This document shows positions 26,279 to 36,897 of a stretch of 44,352 bases of DNA, piece by piece (positions within the stretch are counted from its first letter, which is position 1; each line of letters begins with the position of its first letter). The stretch comes from Candidatus Electrothrix aarhusensis. GTDB lineage: Bacteria; Desulfobacterota; Desulfobulbia; Desulfobulbales; Desulfobulbaceae. Position numbers and translations under genes: made by a program. Location of the stretch: NCBI GenBank assembly GCA_004028505.1, contig MTKO01000080.1, forward strand, positions 1 through 44,352, given 5' to 3'. Below the pieces are notes generated by a model. That model ran no database searches and had not been told where the DNA came from. It was given only the letters and a program-made list of their open reading frames with translations.

Positions 26279-27162
26279 AATTTCTCTTTGCTGTTCTCAG
26301 TCAGACTTGGCGCAATATTATTGAAACCTGGCGCAGTCAACTCCTCTCTCTGGTGACTATTACCCTATCTGTCCTGATTTTTGCTTTTTTTTACTTGGTC
26401 TACATGAATGCCCTCCATGCAGGCGATCTCTTAAATAATGATCTCCGCCTGATTGTTTATTTGGAAGAGCAACCGGATCATTCCCTGCAAGAGGAATATC
26501 GCCATAAAATTGAAAAATTTGATCAGGTTGAAAGGATAGAGTTTGTTTCTCGGTTGGAGGCCTATGATCGTTTTAAGGAGCAACTGAATGAGAACGAGGA
26601 TGTTTTACAGGAAATACCCCATGATTTTCTGCCGCCCTCTATTGAGATCTTTCCCAAGAGAAGCCTGGATACACTGTCGCGGATAAAACTCTTTTCCGAA
26701 TACCTTCAGTCTCTTCCAGGGGTGCTCAAAGTGCAGTACGGTAGGGAGTGGGTGGAACGTTTTTATTCCTTTATCCAGTTGCTCCGTATTATTGTTCTCC
26801 TTTCAGGTGCGCTGCTCATCCTGACCACAACCTTTATGATGGGCCATTCTATCCGCCTGACCATGTTGACTCGAAAAAAAGAGCTGGAACTCTTGCGCCT
26901 AGTGGGCGCTTCGGATAATTATATCCGTTTTCCTTTTTTCCTGGAAGGTGCCATTCTTGGAGTCCTTGGGGCCGGAACCGGACTCGGCGCTCTCTATCTT
27001 CTGTTCAGTTGGATTCAGCTTCGTTTCAGCGGGCAGGCAATGCAGGGGATGTTTACCTTTAATTTTTTCAGTGGAACATCTGTTGGCATGATAATTTTAT
27101 TGGCTGTACTCCTCTGCGCAGGGGGAAGTTTCACCTCAACCCGCAAGATTCTCAATCTGTGA
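26275..27162 (+). CDS. ftsX: Cell-division protein FtsX
   Basis: This 295-residue membrane partner of FtsE has an N-terminal helix (about 21-45), a periplasmic domain (about 46-165) and three C-terminal helices. The FtsX/MacB-like motif LTRKKELELLRLVGAS lies before the third helix. The periplasmic domain is the expected docking site for EnvC, which is encoded next. The gene overlaps ftsE and envC by 4 bases at each end, a tight three-gene operon. Confidence 0.93.
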   Translation: MKFLFAVLSQTWRNIIETWRSQLLSLVTITLSVLIFAFFYLVYMNALHAGDLLNNDLRLIVYLEEQPDHSLQEEYRHKIEKFDQVERIEFVSRLEAYDRFKEQLNENEDVLQEIPHDFLPPSIEIFPKRSLDTLSRIKLFSEYLQSLPGVLKVQYGREWVERFYSFIQLLRIIVLLSGALLILTTTFMMGHSIRLTMLTRKKELELLRLVGASDNYIRFPFFLEGAILGVLGAGTGLGALYLLFSWIQLRFSGQAMQGMFTFNFFSGTSVGMIILLAVLLCAGGSFTSTRKILNL

Positions 27163-28367
27163 GTATGAAGGCCTGTATATTACTGCGCCCTTTGTTGATA
27201 CGCCTTTTCCTGCCGCTTCTTTGCGTTGTTCTTGGCCTGGCAGATTTTCCAGAAGAGGCGGTCGCCTCAAATGAGCAGAATAAGGTAAGGATCCATATCG
27301 GGGAGTTGCAGCATGATATCAAGATACAGCTTGATAAAATTCAGCAGAAAAATGAGGCTGAGCGTGAAATTCTTGACCAGCTAGATGAGATAAACCGTAA
27401 GCTTACTCGGCAGAAGGAAAAAGCAACGGTTCTGCTACGACGATTAATTGAACAGAAAAAGGTGTTGCAGGATCTCAATGAGAAAATCGGTCAGGCAGAA
27501 GAAAAGAGAAACAGCCTTAAGGGGCACATGCTGAAAAGGCTACGGTCTTTTTATATGATGGGAAGGGTCGGCATGCTTAATGTGACCTTTTCTAAGAAGG
27601 AGCTTCCCGAGCTCATGCTTTTTTCTGATTCATTTGAGAATTTAGTTGCATATGATAAAGATATTGTCCTGCAATACCGAGATGCCTTGAATGAGTTGGA
27701 GCAGGCCGTGCTCTCGCGTGAGCTGGAAAAATCATTACTTGAAGAGTTGGTTCGTCAGTCTGAAGAGGAACAGCAGGTTCTCTTTATCTTGCGTGCAGAA
27801 CAAGAGCAGTTGTTGGATGCGATTAAGCAGGAAAAAAGCGTCTATCAATTGGCTGTTGATGATATGCGTCAGGCGGAACAGGACCTGCTGGATGACCTGA
27901 TGAGGCTCAGGATTGAGGATAAGCTTGATAAGGAGCAGGGACTCCTCTTGGGAAAAGGACGATTGTCTGCTCCTGTCACGGGCACTGTGCTCTATCGCTT
28001 TGGAGACAGCATCCAAACTGGTTTGAGAAAAGGGGATACCACGAAAGGTATAACCGTTGCCATTGAGCCGGGAACCTCTGTGCATGCCGTGTACAAGGGC
28101 AATGTCGTGTTTGCAGATTATAAACGCGGTTATGGCAATGCTGTTATTATTGATCACGGTGGGAATTACTTTACCATTACAGCCCGTCTCGATGAAATTT
28201 TTGTTCACAAGGGAGATACTGTTGAGCAAGATCAGGAAATTGGGGCCAGCGGCGATATTGCAACGCTCTATGATCCTGGCGTGTATTTTGAAATTCGGCA
28301 CAGCAATACGCCATTGGATCCTTTGGAATGGCTTGAGATAGAAAAAAGCTCGGCAAATGAGTTTTAA
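27159..28367 (+). CDS. envC: EnvC-like murein hydrolase activator
   Basis: This 402-residue exported protein has a signal peptide (hydrophobic residues about 10-28). A long coiled coil (about 38-235) should bind FtsX, and a C-terminal LytM/M23 domain spans about 265-395. The M23 zinc ligands are missing: the usual H-x-G-x-D and H-x-H positions read as GITVAIEPG and VYFEIRHS. As in E. coli EnvC, it should therefore activate amidases and not cut peptidoglycan itself. The start is GTG 27159, overlapping the ftsX stop; ATG 27165 is a close alternative. Confidence 0.92.
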   Translation: MSMKACILLRPLLIRLFLPLLCVVLGLADFPEEAVASNEQNKVRIHIGELQHDIKIQLDKIQQKNEAEREILDQLDEINRKLTRQKEKATVLLRRLIEQKKVLQDLNEKIGQAEEKRNSLKGHMLKRLRSFYMMGRVGMLNVTFSKKELPELMLFSDSFENLVAYDKDIVLQYRDALNELEQAVLSRELEKSLLEELVRQSEEEQQVLFILRAEQEQLLDAIKQEKSVYQLAVDDMRQAEQDLLDDLMRLRIEDKLDKEQGLLLGKGRLSAPVTGTVLYRFGDSIQTGLRKGDTTKGITVAIEPGTSVHAVYKGNVVFADYKRGYGNAVIIDHGGNYFTITARLDEIFVHKGDTVEQDQEIGASGDIATLYDPGVYFEIRHSNTPLDPLEWLEIEKSSANEF

Positions 28368-28497
28368 TTTTTGTAAAATGTTGGCTTCGGGTAGGTGCTA
28401 GGGTCAGAAAAAAATGCCGAACGATTGATAATCTGATAGACTGTAAGTATTTTTTTGAACACGTTTTTTTGGAGAGGCTCATTTTGTTAGGGGCTTG

Positions 28498-29856
28498 GTG
28501 CAAATTCTTTTCATAAAAATCAAGTTTATGAAAAGAAAACTTTTACAGCTCATTCTGCTCTTGCTTTGCATCACTTCTGCTTATCCGGTGTATTCTGCAA
28601 CAGAGAAGGGACAGAAGGAAGCGGAGACCTATAAACATCTTGAGACCTTTGCTAATGTTCTTGATCTCTTACAGAAGCATTATGTGGACAAGGTGGAGAG
28701 CAGTGATGTCCTTATAGGGGCCATTAATGGCATGCTTAACTCGCTTGATCCTCATTCGTCATATATGTCACCAGAGGATTTTAAGGAGCTTCAGGAAGAC
28801 ACCAGGGGCAGCTTCAGCGGGATAGGCATTGAGGTGACGGTTCGTGACGGAGTATTAACGGTCGTTTCGCCGATTGCCGGTACTCCTGCGTATAAGCAAG
28901 GCGTGAAGGCCGGTGATCAGGTTGTCAGGATTAATAATATATCCACCCAAGGTATGACCTTGCCGGATGCAGTAAAAATACTGCGAGGAAATAAGGGGGA
29001 AAAAGTAGCGATCACCATCAGACGTGCCGGTCTGAATGAGCTGCTGAATATGGTGTTTGTTCGTGATATTATTCCACACCACTCAGTCATTGCGCAAAAA
29101 CTTGAAAAAGGCTTCCATCGTATTCAAATTACAAGTTTTCAAGCCACCACAACCCGTGATTTTAAGAAGGCGTTGCGCAAAGCTGCAAAGGACGGAGTGA
29201 TTCAGGGGCTTATTCTTGACCTGCGTAATAATCCTGGTGGGTTGCTTGATCAAGCTGTGCAGATCGCTGATGTTCTTCTTGAAAGCGGAGTTATTGTGAC
29301 CACAAGGGGGCGCGAAAAAGAAAATGATATGCATTTTGAGGCACATCCGGGGAAAGTTCGATATACCTTTCCGGTGATTGTGCTGGTGAACGGAGGCTCT
29401 GCCAGTGCGTCAGAGATTGTTGCTGGTGCCTTGCAGGATCATAAAAGAGCTGTTATTTTGGGAACAAGGACCTTCGGTAAGGGGTCAGTGCAGACAGTTG
29501 TCCCTTTGCCTAACGGGGCAGGTGTCCGACTAACCACTGCTCGTTATTATACACCCAGCGGAAGGTCTATTCAGGCAACAGGAATTGTGCCGGATATGAT
29601 TATTCCCTATGAGGAAAAAGAGATAACAGGGCAGGGGAGCGCCCCTGATATTCGCTTGCGAGAGGAAGATTTGCCGCATCATTTTGAAAATAACGGTTAT
29701 GAAAAGATTGATGAGCAGGGGCAAAAAAAGAAGAAAAAGACTCGGTCGAAAAATCTTGCCGTAAATGAAATTTCTGATCGGTTAGCAAAAGATAACCAGT
29801 TGCATGCTGCTTTATTTATTCTGAAAAACATGGCTAGCACGTTACAGAAACACTGA
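28498..29856 (+). CDS. ctpA: Carboxyl-terminal processing protease (S41)
   Basis: This exported PDZ serine protease trims or degrades periplasmic proteins. It has a signal peptide (KRKLLQLILLLLCITSAYPV), an N-terminal helical part (LDPHSSYMSPEDF) and a PDZ domain (about 95-175). The S41 core has the catalytic Ser in NGGSASASEIVAGAL and the Lys in FGKGSVQT. The C-terminus has a lysine-rich stretch before a final helix. GTG 28498 has AGGGG upstream; ATG 28528 is the alternative and starts directly at the signal peptide. It follows envC by 130 bases, a pairing common in Desulfobacterota. Confidence 0.93.
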   Translation: MQILFIKIKFMKRKLLQLILLLLCITSAYPVYSATEKGQKEAETYKHLETFANVLDLLQKHYVDKVESSDVLIGAINGMLNSLDPHSSYMSPEDFKELQEDTRGSFSGIGIEVTVRDGVLTVVSPIAGTPAYKQGVKAGDQVVRINNISTQGMTLPDAVKILRGNKGEKVAITIRRAGLNELLNMVFVRDIIPHHSVIAQKLEKGFHRIQITSFQATTTRDFKKALRKAAKDGVIQGLILDLRNNPGGLLDQAVQIADVLLESGVIVTTRGREKENDMHFEAHPGKVRYTFPVIVLVNGGSASASEIVAGALQDHKRAVILGTRTFGKGSVQTVVPLPNGAGVRLTTARYYTPSGRSIQATGIVPDMIIPYEEKEITGQGSAPDIRLREEDLPHHFENNGYEKIDEQGQKKKKKTRSKNLAVNEISDRLAKDNQLHAALFILKNMASTLQKH

Positions 29857-29906
29857 AAAAGATCTGCGAGATATGATCGTTTCTTTACTATGCTTTCGGT
29901 TGTGAC

Positions 29907-29935
29907 TTGACAAAAAACTTTTTCTTGAATATATA
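29907..29935 (+). promoter_or_regulatory. Strong sigma-70 promoter for tRNA-Gly
   Basis: TTGACA (29907-29912), a 17-base spacer and TATATA (29930-29935) lie about 100 bases before the tRNA. This is the best consensus promoter in the region. Confidence 0.7.
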
Positions 29936-30036
29936 ACCAGTTCTTAATGCGCTGATGTTAAGGGTCATCAAGAGAGACAGGATGTGTGAAAATCCGACAG
30001 GGTGGCGTTTATGCAGTGCTGGTAACAGATGTGGGG

Positions 30037-30112
30037 GCGGGTGTAGCTCAGTTGGCAGAGTACAAGCTTCCCAAGCTTGGGGTCACGGGTTCGAACCCCG
30101 TTACCCGCTCCA
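30037..30112 (+). tRNA. tRNA-Gly (anticodon CCC)
   Basis: The 76-base sequence folds as a complete tRNA. Acceptor arm GCGGGTG pairs with TACCCGC (last pair G-U). The D arm contains TAGCTCAGTTGGCAGAG. The anticodon stem CAAGC/GCTTG holds the loop TTCCCAA with anticodon CCC at 30070-30072. The T arm is ACGGG-TTCGAAC-CCCGT, and the CCA end is encoded at 30110-30112. It reads GGG codons. A strong promoter precedes it and a T-tailed hairpin follows. Confidence 0.97.
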
Positions 30113-30183
30113 TCAGTTACCTGGAGCAGATGTTGTCATTTGTTTGATGTCAGCATAGCTTTCAACAGTTTCGGGATGTTGTG

Positions 30184-30209
30184 AAAGTGGGCTTTGCCCG
30201 CTTTTTTTT
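30184..30209 (+). terminator. Rho-independent terminator after tRNA-Gly
   Basis: AAAGTGGGC and GCCCGCTTT pair around a TTT loop, with one G-U, followed by an unbroken T run to 30209. Confidence 0.85.
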
Positions 30210-30357
30210 ATTGTTTTTATCGGAGATATGCCCAGTTTTGATGATTTCGTCGATATAATAGGGACGAAGGGTATAACAGATAATCAGGGTTGCCAATATT
30301 TGCGGCCTCTGCCTCTGGAAAAACAAAATATTTTTATAGTTGTAGTGAAGGTGCTGT

Positions 30358-30825
30358 GTGGGAACGGATCGAGTAATCAGAATAGTTGAAAATTTTGCCA
30401 CCCCTCTTCTTGATGAGATGGGCTTGGAACTGGTGGAAGTGCAGTTCAGGCAGGAATCCGGCTGGGTACTGCGACTATTCATTGACCGTAACGAGGGTCT
30501 TAATGTTGATGACTGTGCCTCTGTCAGCAGACAAGTGGCGACCTACCTAGAAGTCGAAGACATTATACGACATGCGTACACCCTTGAAGTCTCATCGCCG
30601 GGAGCAGAACGCCCGTTGAAACGTTTAGAGGAATTTATTCGTTTCTCTGGGAAAAAAATCAGAGTGAAACTCAATGATCCTGTTGATAATCAACGCGTTT
30701 TTTGCGGAATTTTAACAGGTGTGAATGAAGAAAAGAACAGTATAACGTTGGCGGTGGACGGCTCCGACGCGAAACAGATGGTGATTGACCTTAGAGCTGT
30801 TGCACGAGCACGTCTGAGCCTCTAA
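30358..30825 (+). CDS. rimP: Ribosome maturation factor RimP
   Basis: This 155-residue protein is required for late 30S subunit maturation. It has the N-terminal alpha/beta domain (ELVEVQFRQESGWVLRLFID) with the family signature LEVSSPGAERPLKR, and a C-terminal SH3-like barrel (VFCGILTGVNEEKNSITL). The GTG start at 30358 has GAAGG upstream. It is first in the rimP-nusA-ylxR-infB-rbfA cluster; the terminator at 30184 separates it from the tRNA. Confidence 0.95.
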   Translation: MGTDRVIRIVENFATPLLDEMGLELVEVQFRQESGWVLRLFIDRNEGLNVDDCASVSRQVATYLEVEDIIRHAYTLEVSSPGAERPLKRLEEFIRFSGKKIRVKLNDPVDNQRVFCGILTGVNEEKNSITLAVDGSDAKQMVIDLRAVARARLSL

Positions 30826-30883
30826 CGGCTCTGAATATCTGGCCTTACTGTATGCTTCGGCAAAGGTCGAAGGTGGAGAAAAA

Positions 30884-32463
30884 ATGATGTCTGGTGGAGA
30901 AAATTTAAAGCGTATACTTGATCAGATTTGTCGAGATAAAGGCATTGATCGTACATTACTGGTGGATGCCATTGAAGAAGCTGTGCGGTCCGCAGTGCGA
31001 AAAAAATTCGGCGGTCGACGTGATATAGAGGTACAGTTCAACGAAGAACTCGGTGAGATTGAGGCCTTTCAATATCGCACAGTGGTTGACGATGTTTGGG
31101 ATGAGGATACCGAAATCCATATCGACGACGCAAGAGTGCTTGACCCAGATATCGAACTTGAGGATGATCTCGGTGAAAAGATGGAGAATATTGCTGAGCT
31201 CGGTCGCATTGCAGCACAGTCGGCCAAGCAGGTTATTATTCATCGACTGAGAGACGCGGAACGAGAAGTTATTTTTGAGATGTTCCGAGATCGGGAAGGC
31301 TCCATAGTCAACGGTATTGTGCAGCGTTTTGAACGCGGAAAGATGGTCATCAATCTTGGTCGAACCGATGCCGTGTTACCGCGTGAAGGGCAGATCCCTA
31401 AACGATCCTTTAAACAGGGCGATCGGATTCGAGCTTACTTGCAGGAGGTTCGGCAGGAGTCTCGTGACTCCCAGCTGATCTTGAGTCGAACCTGTAATGA
31501 ATTTTTAATTAAATTATTTGAGCTCGAAGTGCCGGAAATCGCCGAGCAGATTGTGAAAATCATGGGTGCTGCCCGCGAGCCGGGATTTCGTGCGAAAATT
31601 GCCGTTACCTCAACGGAATCCGATGTGGACCCGGTAGGTGCCTGTGTGGGCATGAAAGGTGCCAGGGTACAGAATGTGGTGCAGGAGCTTCAGGGAGAGC
31701 GTATTGATATTGTGCCCTGGAGTCCAGATCCGGCGAAATACGTCTATAATGCCTTGGCACCAGCCGAAGTGAGTATGGTGATCGTTGATGAAGAGCAGCA
31801 TTCCTTGCTGGTCGTTGTCCCGGATGACCAGCTGTCATTGGCCATAGGTCGGCAGGGACAGAACGTTCGGCTCGCCTCCCGTCTACTGAGCTGGCGTATT
31901 GATGTAAAGAGTGAACAACGCTATGAGAATCTCGCAAGTCGGGATATAAGAGTCTGTTGGTCATTGACGGGGTTGATGAGGCAAAAGCGGATAAATTGGT
32001 TGCGGCCGATATACATTCAGCAAGGGACTTTGCTGAAGCTGATATTGAAAGTATTATGCGATTTGTCGGTGTCAGTGAAGATCAGGCTGCTGTTCTGAAA
32101 CTCCAGGCTGCGGATATCCCCGTGATAGCAGACAGCCCTCTGGATGAAGCAGAACGTCTTTTTTCCACACCGGTTGAGCAGGCTGAAGAAATATCGGGCG
32201 ACGCATCGGATGACGAATTGGGCAACAGGATCACTGATGACGAGTCTGTGCCTCAGCAGGCTGTGAATGACGACGAAGAAGATGAAGTAATGCCTGGAAA
32301 TACGGTTGAACAGGAAGATCTGCCTGAAAATATTCCAGCGCAACCTGCCCAGGAGCAAGGGCAGGAGATTATGCCTGGAAATGTTCCAGAGCAACCTGCT
32401 CAGGATCAGGAGATTTTGTCCCCGCAGGAGCAGGACACTGTAGATGGTAACAGACTGTCATGA
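30884..32463 (+). CDS. nusA: Transcription elongation/termination factor NusA (one frame break)
   Basis: NusA binds RNA polymerase and controls pausing, termination and antitermination. The repaired protein is 526 residues: N-terminal polymerase-binding domain, S1 domain (GSIVNGIVQRFERGKMVINL), and KH domains (DPVGACVGMKGARVQNVV; LAIGRQGQNVRLASRL). A helix-hairpin-helix repeat follows (VIDGVDEAKADKLVA; MRFVGVSEDQAAVLK). The frame breaks near 31950, where the first frame leaves NusA-like sequence; one added base gives RSLLVIDGVDEAKA. The last 110 residues form an acidic Gln/Pro/Glu-rich tail with a duplicated MPGN-(T/V)-(V/P)-EQ motif, poorly conserved in the family. Confidence 0.94.
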
Positions 32464-32478
32464 GGTTTTAATAACGAA

Positions 32479-32700
32479 GTGAAGAAAGGGCATATCCCGA
32501 TTCGCACCTGTAAAGGGTGCGGACGGAAGGCCGAAAGAAGTGAGCTTGTTCGCTTGGTATGGTGTGAGGGCGCCTTGCAGGAGGATTTGGACGGCAGAAT
32601 GTCCGGTCGAGGGGTGTACAGCTGCAAAGATGAGCAGTGCAGAAATCGGCTGTCAAAGAAGAAGAAAATGCTGAGGCGAGCATTTCGCCTTCATGGATAA
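32479..32700 (+). CDS. ylxR: YlxR family RNA-binding protein (DUF448)
   Basis: This 73-residue basic protein has the YlxR pattern: [20 protein letters not shown], then [12 protein letters not shown]. YlxR usually sits between nusA and infB, as here. It binds RNA and has been tied to RNase P and transcription control in other bacteria. The GTG start at 32479 is 16 bases after nusA, with no strong ribosome site. Confidence 0.93.
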   Translation: MKKGHIPIRTCKGCGRKAERSELVRLVWCEGALQEDLDGRMSGRGVYSCKDEQCRNRLSKKKKMLRRAFRLHG

Positions 32701-32764
32701 CTTAACGTGTAACTTAGAACTTGAGTTAACGCAATACCAAGAGAAAAGGTTACGGGAGTACTTG

Positions 32765-35449
32765 ATGAGCAGAGTCCGCATTTACGAACTGGCAAAGGAA
32801 GCCGGTCTCAAAAGCAAAGAGCTGGCAGATAAATTGATAGATATGGGGTATCCTGTCAAGAGCCTCAGTTCTACAGTTGACGACAATATGGCTGCCGATA
32901 TTCGCCGTAAAGTGTTGGGCAAGGCAACTGCTGAAGTCACCGAAAAGCCGATAGGGATGAAAAAACAAACAGCTGTGGTACAAAAAAAGAAAACTACAAC
33001 AGTGGTACGACGTCGTTCAAAAGCGTTGAAAGATGAGATCGCCCAAAAAGCTGAAGCGAAAGAGCAGGACGGGAAAGATAAGGTGAGAGCAGCATTGAAA
33101 GATGAGGTTTCTGCGACAGCAGATACGGTATCGCAACCGGCTAAAACGGAAGCGGAGCTTCCTGCTCAACAGCAACCGGTGGCAAAGGTAGGGGAAGCTA
33201 CTGCAGAAAGCGACAGCAAAGGGAACAAGACTGTCACTTCAGAAGCAGCAGCACAGGGGAGCAACGAGGCGAATGCCCAGAAAAAAGCTCCAGGGAACAA
33301 AGAGCCGAAACGTGCTAAAGGGCTTGCAAAAATCGTTGGTCGGGTAGAGTTGAATTTAGCAGATACAGAGAAACCCGCACCGCGTCGTAATACTCCTCGA
33401 CCAAGCAGAGGGGGGAGAAAGGGTGGGCCAGCTGCTGCGGCCCCCGAAGCCCAGAATCCGACGCCTGCTGCTGGACGTGGTAAGGACCGCAAGAAAACCA
33501 AGCGCGTTGTTGAGATAGAGACAACTCCAGATAAGACCAAAAAGCCTGGTAAAACGGCCAGAAAAGGTCGTCAGCGGGTCGATTTTTCAGGCGGTGGCGG
33601 CGGCGACTATAATCAGTCGTACCGGGGACGGAGGAAAAAAGACAAACGCCGTAAAAGTAAGGTTTCTTCCACGCCGGTGACTGAGAGTAAGGCCATTAAA
33701 AGACGGATCAAAGTCTTTGACACGATCAATGTCGGTGACCTTGCGAAACGGATGGGGATTAAGGCCAATGAGGTCATTGCGAAGCTGATGGGACTCGGCG
33801 TGATGGCCACCCTGAATCAGGCCCTTGATCTGGACACAGCGACCTTGGTGGCGGCTGATTTTGGCTATGAGGTTGAACAGGGCATGACGGAAGAGCTGGG
33901 AATTGAGGCTCTGCAGAAAGAAGAAAAAGGTGGAGAAAGGCAGCCTCGTTTTCCTGTTGTCACTGTTATGGGCCATGTTGATCACGGTAAAACATCTATT
34001 TTGGATGCTATCCGAAGAACAGATGTTGCCGAGGGAGAAGCAGGCGGTATTACCCAGCACATCGGTGCCTATCATGTACAAGCCCCGTCTGGAGATATTA
34101 CCTTTGTTGATACACCCGGCCATGCTGCTTTCACGGAAATGCGCTCCCGTGGTGCCAAGGTTACGGATATCGTGGTGCTCGTTGTTGCTGCTGACGACGG
34201 TGTCATGAATCAGACCAAGGAAGCTATTGCTCATGCCAAGGCGGCTGAGGTGCCCATTGTCGTGGCAATTAATAAGATTGATAAAGAAAATGCCGATCCG
34301 GCTCGTGTTATTCGTGAGCTGGGTGATTTTGGCCTGATTCCTGAAGACTGGGGCGGAGATACGATCTTCTGCGAGACCTCGGCTAAGAAAGGTATTGGTG
34401 TTGAAGAGTTACTGGAAAGTATTCAGTTGCAAGCTGAAGTTCTTGAGTTAACAGCTGATTCAGCTCGAAAGGCTAAAGGGACAGTGATTGAAGCGCAATT
34501 GCATAAGGGCAGAGGCTCTGTTGCAACGGTCTTGGTGCAGGAGGGAACCTTGCGCACTGGCGATTATTTTATTGCCGGACAATACAGCGGTAAGGTGCGC
34601 TCCCTGATTAATGATCGCGGTGAATTTGTTGACGAGGCAGGTCCTTCCTTGCCGGTTGAGGTCCAGGGATTATCCGGTGTGCCCCAGGCCGGTGATGAGT
34701 TCTTGGTTGTCACGGATGAGAAAATGGCGAAATCTGTTTCCGATGTCCGTCAGCTCAAGGTTCGTGAATCTGAATTGGCCTCTGTATCCAAGGTTTCACT
34801 GGATAATCTGTTTGAAAAAATGGCTGAGCAGGAGATGAAGGAATTGCGCGTTATTCTTCGTTCCGATGTTCAGGGAACGTTGCAGGCCTTTGGTCAGGCA
34901 GCGGCGAAATTATCCACTGATGTTATCCGGGTACGGGTGCTCCATGAGGGAACCGGTGCTGTGACGGAGAATGACATTCATCTTGCTTCAGCCTCTGATG
35001 CGATTATTATCGGCTTTAATGTCCGTCCTGCGGTCAAGGTCAAAGAGCTTGCTGAGCAGGAACATGTTGATATCCGCACCTATGATGTTATCTATCATGC
35101 CTTGGAAGATATTGAAAAGGCTATGGTGGGCATGCTGGAGCCGGAATTTGTCGAACGCGTCATCGGAACCGCCGAGGTCAGAGATACCTTCTCCGTGCCC
35201 AAGATCGGAACCATTGCCGGTTGTTTTATTATCGACGGCAAGATTGAACGCAATGCAGGGATTCGAGTCCTGCGTGATTCAGTGGTTATATTCACTGGAG
35301 TCATTGACTCGCTCAGGCGTTTTAAAGACGATGTCAAAGAAGTGGCCACCGGCTACGAGTGCGGAATCGGGGTGGAAAATTATAACGACATCAAAATCGG
35401 CGATACCCTTGAGGCCTTTGTCATGGATGAGGTCCAGGCAACTCTGTAA
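32765..35449 (+). CDS. infB: Translation initiation factor IF-2
   Basis: IF-2 is the GTPase that brings initiator tRNA to the 30S subunit and promotes subunit joining. The protein is 894 residues with this start. An IF2_N domain ([15 protein letters not shown]) precedes a long Lys/Ala/Arg/Gly-rich linker (about 60-310). A second IF2_N-like domain follows ([17 protein letters not shown]). The G domain has GHVDHGKT (about 403), [13 protein letters not shown] and SAKKG, then domains II-IV. An upstream in-frame ATG at 32693 overlaps ylxR. The ATG at 32765 has GGGAG upstream and gives the standard IF-2 start. Confidence 0.96.
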   Translation: MSRVRIYELAKEAGLKSKELADKLIDMGYPVKSLSSTVDDNMAADIRRKVLGKATAEVTEKPIGMKKQTAVVQKKKTTTVVRRRSKALKDEIAQKAEAKEQDGKDKVRAALKDEVSATADTVSQPAKTEAELPAQQQPVAKVGEATAESDSKGNKTVTSEAAAQGSNEANAQKKAPGNKEPKRAKGLAKIVGRVELNLADTEKPAPRRNTPRPSRGGRKGGPAAAAPEAQNPTPAAGRGKDRKKTKRVVEIETTPDKTKKPGKTARKGRQRVDFSGGGGGDYNQSYRGRRKKDKRRKSKVSSTPVTESKAIKRRIKVFDTINVGDLAKRMGIKANEVIAKLMGLGVMATLNQALDLDTATLVAADFGYEVEQGMTEELGIEALQKEEKGGERQPRFPVVTVMGHVDHGKTSILDAIRRTDVAEGEAGGITQHIGAYHVQAPSGDITFVDTPGHAAFTEMRSRGAKVTDIVVLVVAADDGVMNQTKEAIAHAKAAEVPIVVAINKIDKENADPARVIRELGDFGLIPEDWGGDTIFCETSAKKGIGVEELLESIQLQAEVLELTADSARKAKGTVIEAQLHKGRGSVATVLVQEGTLRTGDYFIAGQYSGKVRSLINDRGEFVDEAGPSLPVEVQGLSGVPQAGDEFLVVTDEKMAKSVSDVRQLKVRESELASVSKVSLDNLFEKMAEQEMKELRVILRSDVQGTLQAFGQAAAKLSTDVIRVRVLHEGTGAVTENDIHLASASDAIIIGFNVRPAVKVKELAEQEHVDIRTYDVIYHALEDIEKAMVGMLEPEFVERVIGTAEVRDTFSVPKIGTIAGCFIIDGKIERNAGIRVLRDSVVIFTGVIDSLRRFKDDVKEVATGYECGIGVENYNDIKIGDTLEAFVMDEVQATL

Positions 35450-35487
35450 TCTGGCAACGGGCCGGGAAAGATTTTAAGGCGGAACTC

Positions 35488-35880
35488 ATGGAATTTGATT
35501 TTAACCTACCCGGGCTGGGACGACCGAAAAGTTCGCGTCCCGAGAGAGTTGCTGAGGCAATTCATCAGGAACTCTCTATCCTGTTACAGCAGACAGTTCG
35601 CGATTCCAGGCTGAGCGGGGTGTGTATCTCCAAGGTGCAGATGACACCTGATTTGAAGCGAGCCAAGATATACTACTCGCTTCTTGAAGGCAACTCTGCT
35701 TCGGCAGCCCAAAAGGGAATGGAGAGAGCGCGAGGTTTTTTTCGCTCTCATATCGCTAAAGCAATGGATCTGCGCCACACTCCTGAATTAGTGTTTCTTT
35801 TCGATAATAAGCATAAAGAAATCGAACGGCTTGATCAACTTTTTGTGCAGATTGATCAGGAAAAAGAGAAAAAGGAGTAA
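35488..35880 (+). CDS. rbfA: Ribosome-binding factor A
   Basis: This 130-residue KH-type protein assists 16S rRNA 5' end maturation in the 30S subunit. The family features are RPERVAEAIHQELSILLQ, then LSGVCISKVQMTPDLKRAKIYYS, then LRHTPELVFLFDN. It is 38 bases after infB and 1 base before nrnA. Confidence 0.95.
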   Translation: MEFDFNLPGLGRPKSSRPERVAEAIHQELSILLQQTVRDSRLSGVCISKVQMTPDLKRAKIYYSLLEGNSASAAQKGMERARGFFRSHIAKAMDLRHTPELVFLFDNKHKEIERLDQLFVQIDQEKEKKE

Positions 35881-35881
35881 C

Positions 35882-36897
35882 GTGAGTAAGAGAGCAGCTG
35901 GTCAGGCTATTGCATCTGTTAATAATTTTGTTCTTGCCACCCATATCAGGCCAGATGGCGATGCCCTTGGCTCTACGTTTGGCTTAGCCATATCTTAAAG
36001 ATGATGGGTAAAGAGGTGCTCTGCTATCTTGAGCAGCCTGTTGCTGACGTGTATAGTTTCCTGACTCCTGATGTTCCCATTGAAACCGATTTTACGCGTA
36101 TTGCAGCCTTTGCTGACAAATGCGGTGATGACATTATGGGCATTGCTTTGGACTGCGGTGATTTGGGACGGTTAGGTGACCAGGGAGGGGAGCTGAATAA
36201 TATTCATCCCTTTTTGGTGATTGATCATCATCAGGGCAATAAGGGCTTTGGGGATCTGCATTGGGTGGAGCCGCATCGTTCATCCACCGGTGAGATGGTC
36301 TATGACTTGGCCGAAGAACTGGGCGTTGCAGATCAGCTGTCCAGAGAGGCAGCAGAATGCCTCTACACCGCCATTGTTACGGATACCGGATCCTTTCGTT
36401 ACGCTTCAACCACAGAACACACCTTTGCCGTTGCCGGTAAACTGATTAATCGGGGAGTGCCCCCTGCCTCTGTTTGTCAAAAGCTTTTTGATAATGCCTC
36501 CTTTGGCAGTCTGCAACTGACACAGGCTGTCCTTGCCACCTTGCAAACTTTTCTGGACAATCAGGTCGCTGTGATCCGGCTGACTCAGGAGCTGCTGCAA
36601 CAGACCGGAACAACCTCTGAAGATGCCGAGGGCCTGATTAATTTTCCCCGCTCCGTCAAAGAGGTCAGAGTTGCTGTCTTTTTAAAAGAGGGAAAGCCGG
36701 GCACAGATCAGATTACGATCAGCCTGCGAGCCAAGGGAGATTGTGATGTTGCCAAGGTGGCTGCTCAATTTTCTGGAGGCGGACATCGGAATGCAGCCGG
36801 TTGCCGGGTACAGGGGAAAACTATGGATGAGGTTTGTGCCATGCTGATTCCGGCGCTTGAGCAGGCTCTCCGGCAGCAAGAGAACAATCAGGTATGA
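35882..36897 (+). CDS. nrnA: DHH/DHHA1 oligoribonuclease (NrnA/RecJ-like; one frame break)
   Basis: The repaired protein is 338 residues. The GTG start at 35882 follows AAAGGAG. Motif I THIRPDGDALGS is followed by a frame break near 35988. One added C (GCCCAT) gives LAHILKMMGKEVLCYL and an open frame to 36897. Later motifs are ALDCGDLGRLG, VIDHHQGNKGF (DHH), IVTDTGSFRY, and DHHA1 with FSGGGHRNAAG near the end. Such enzymes degrade short RNAs (nanoRNAs) and can dephosphorylate pAp. The location between rbfA and truB is the usual one. Confidence 0.92.
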
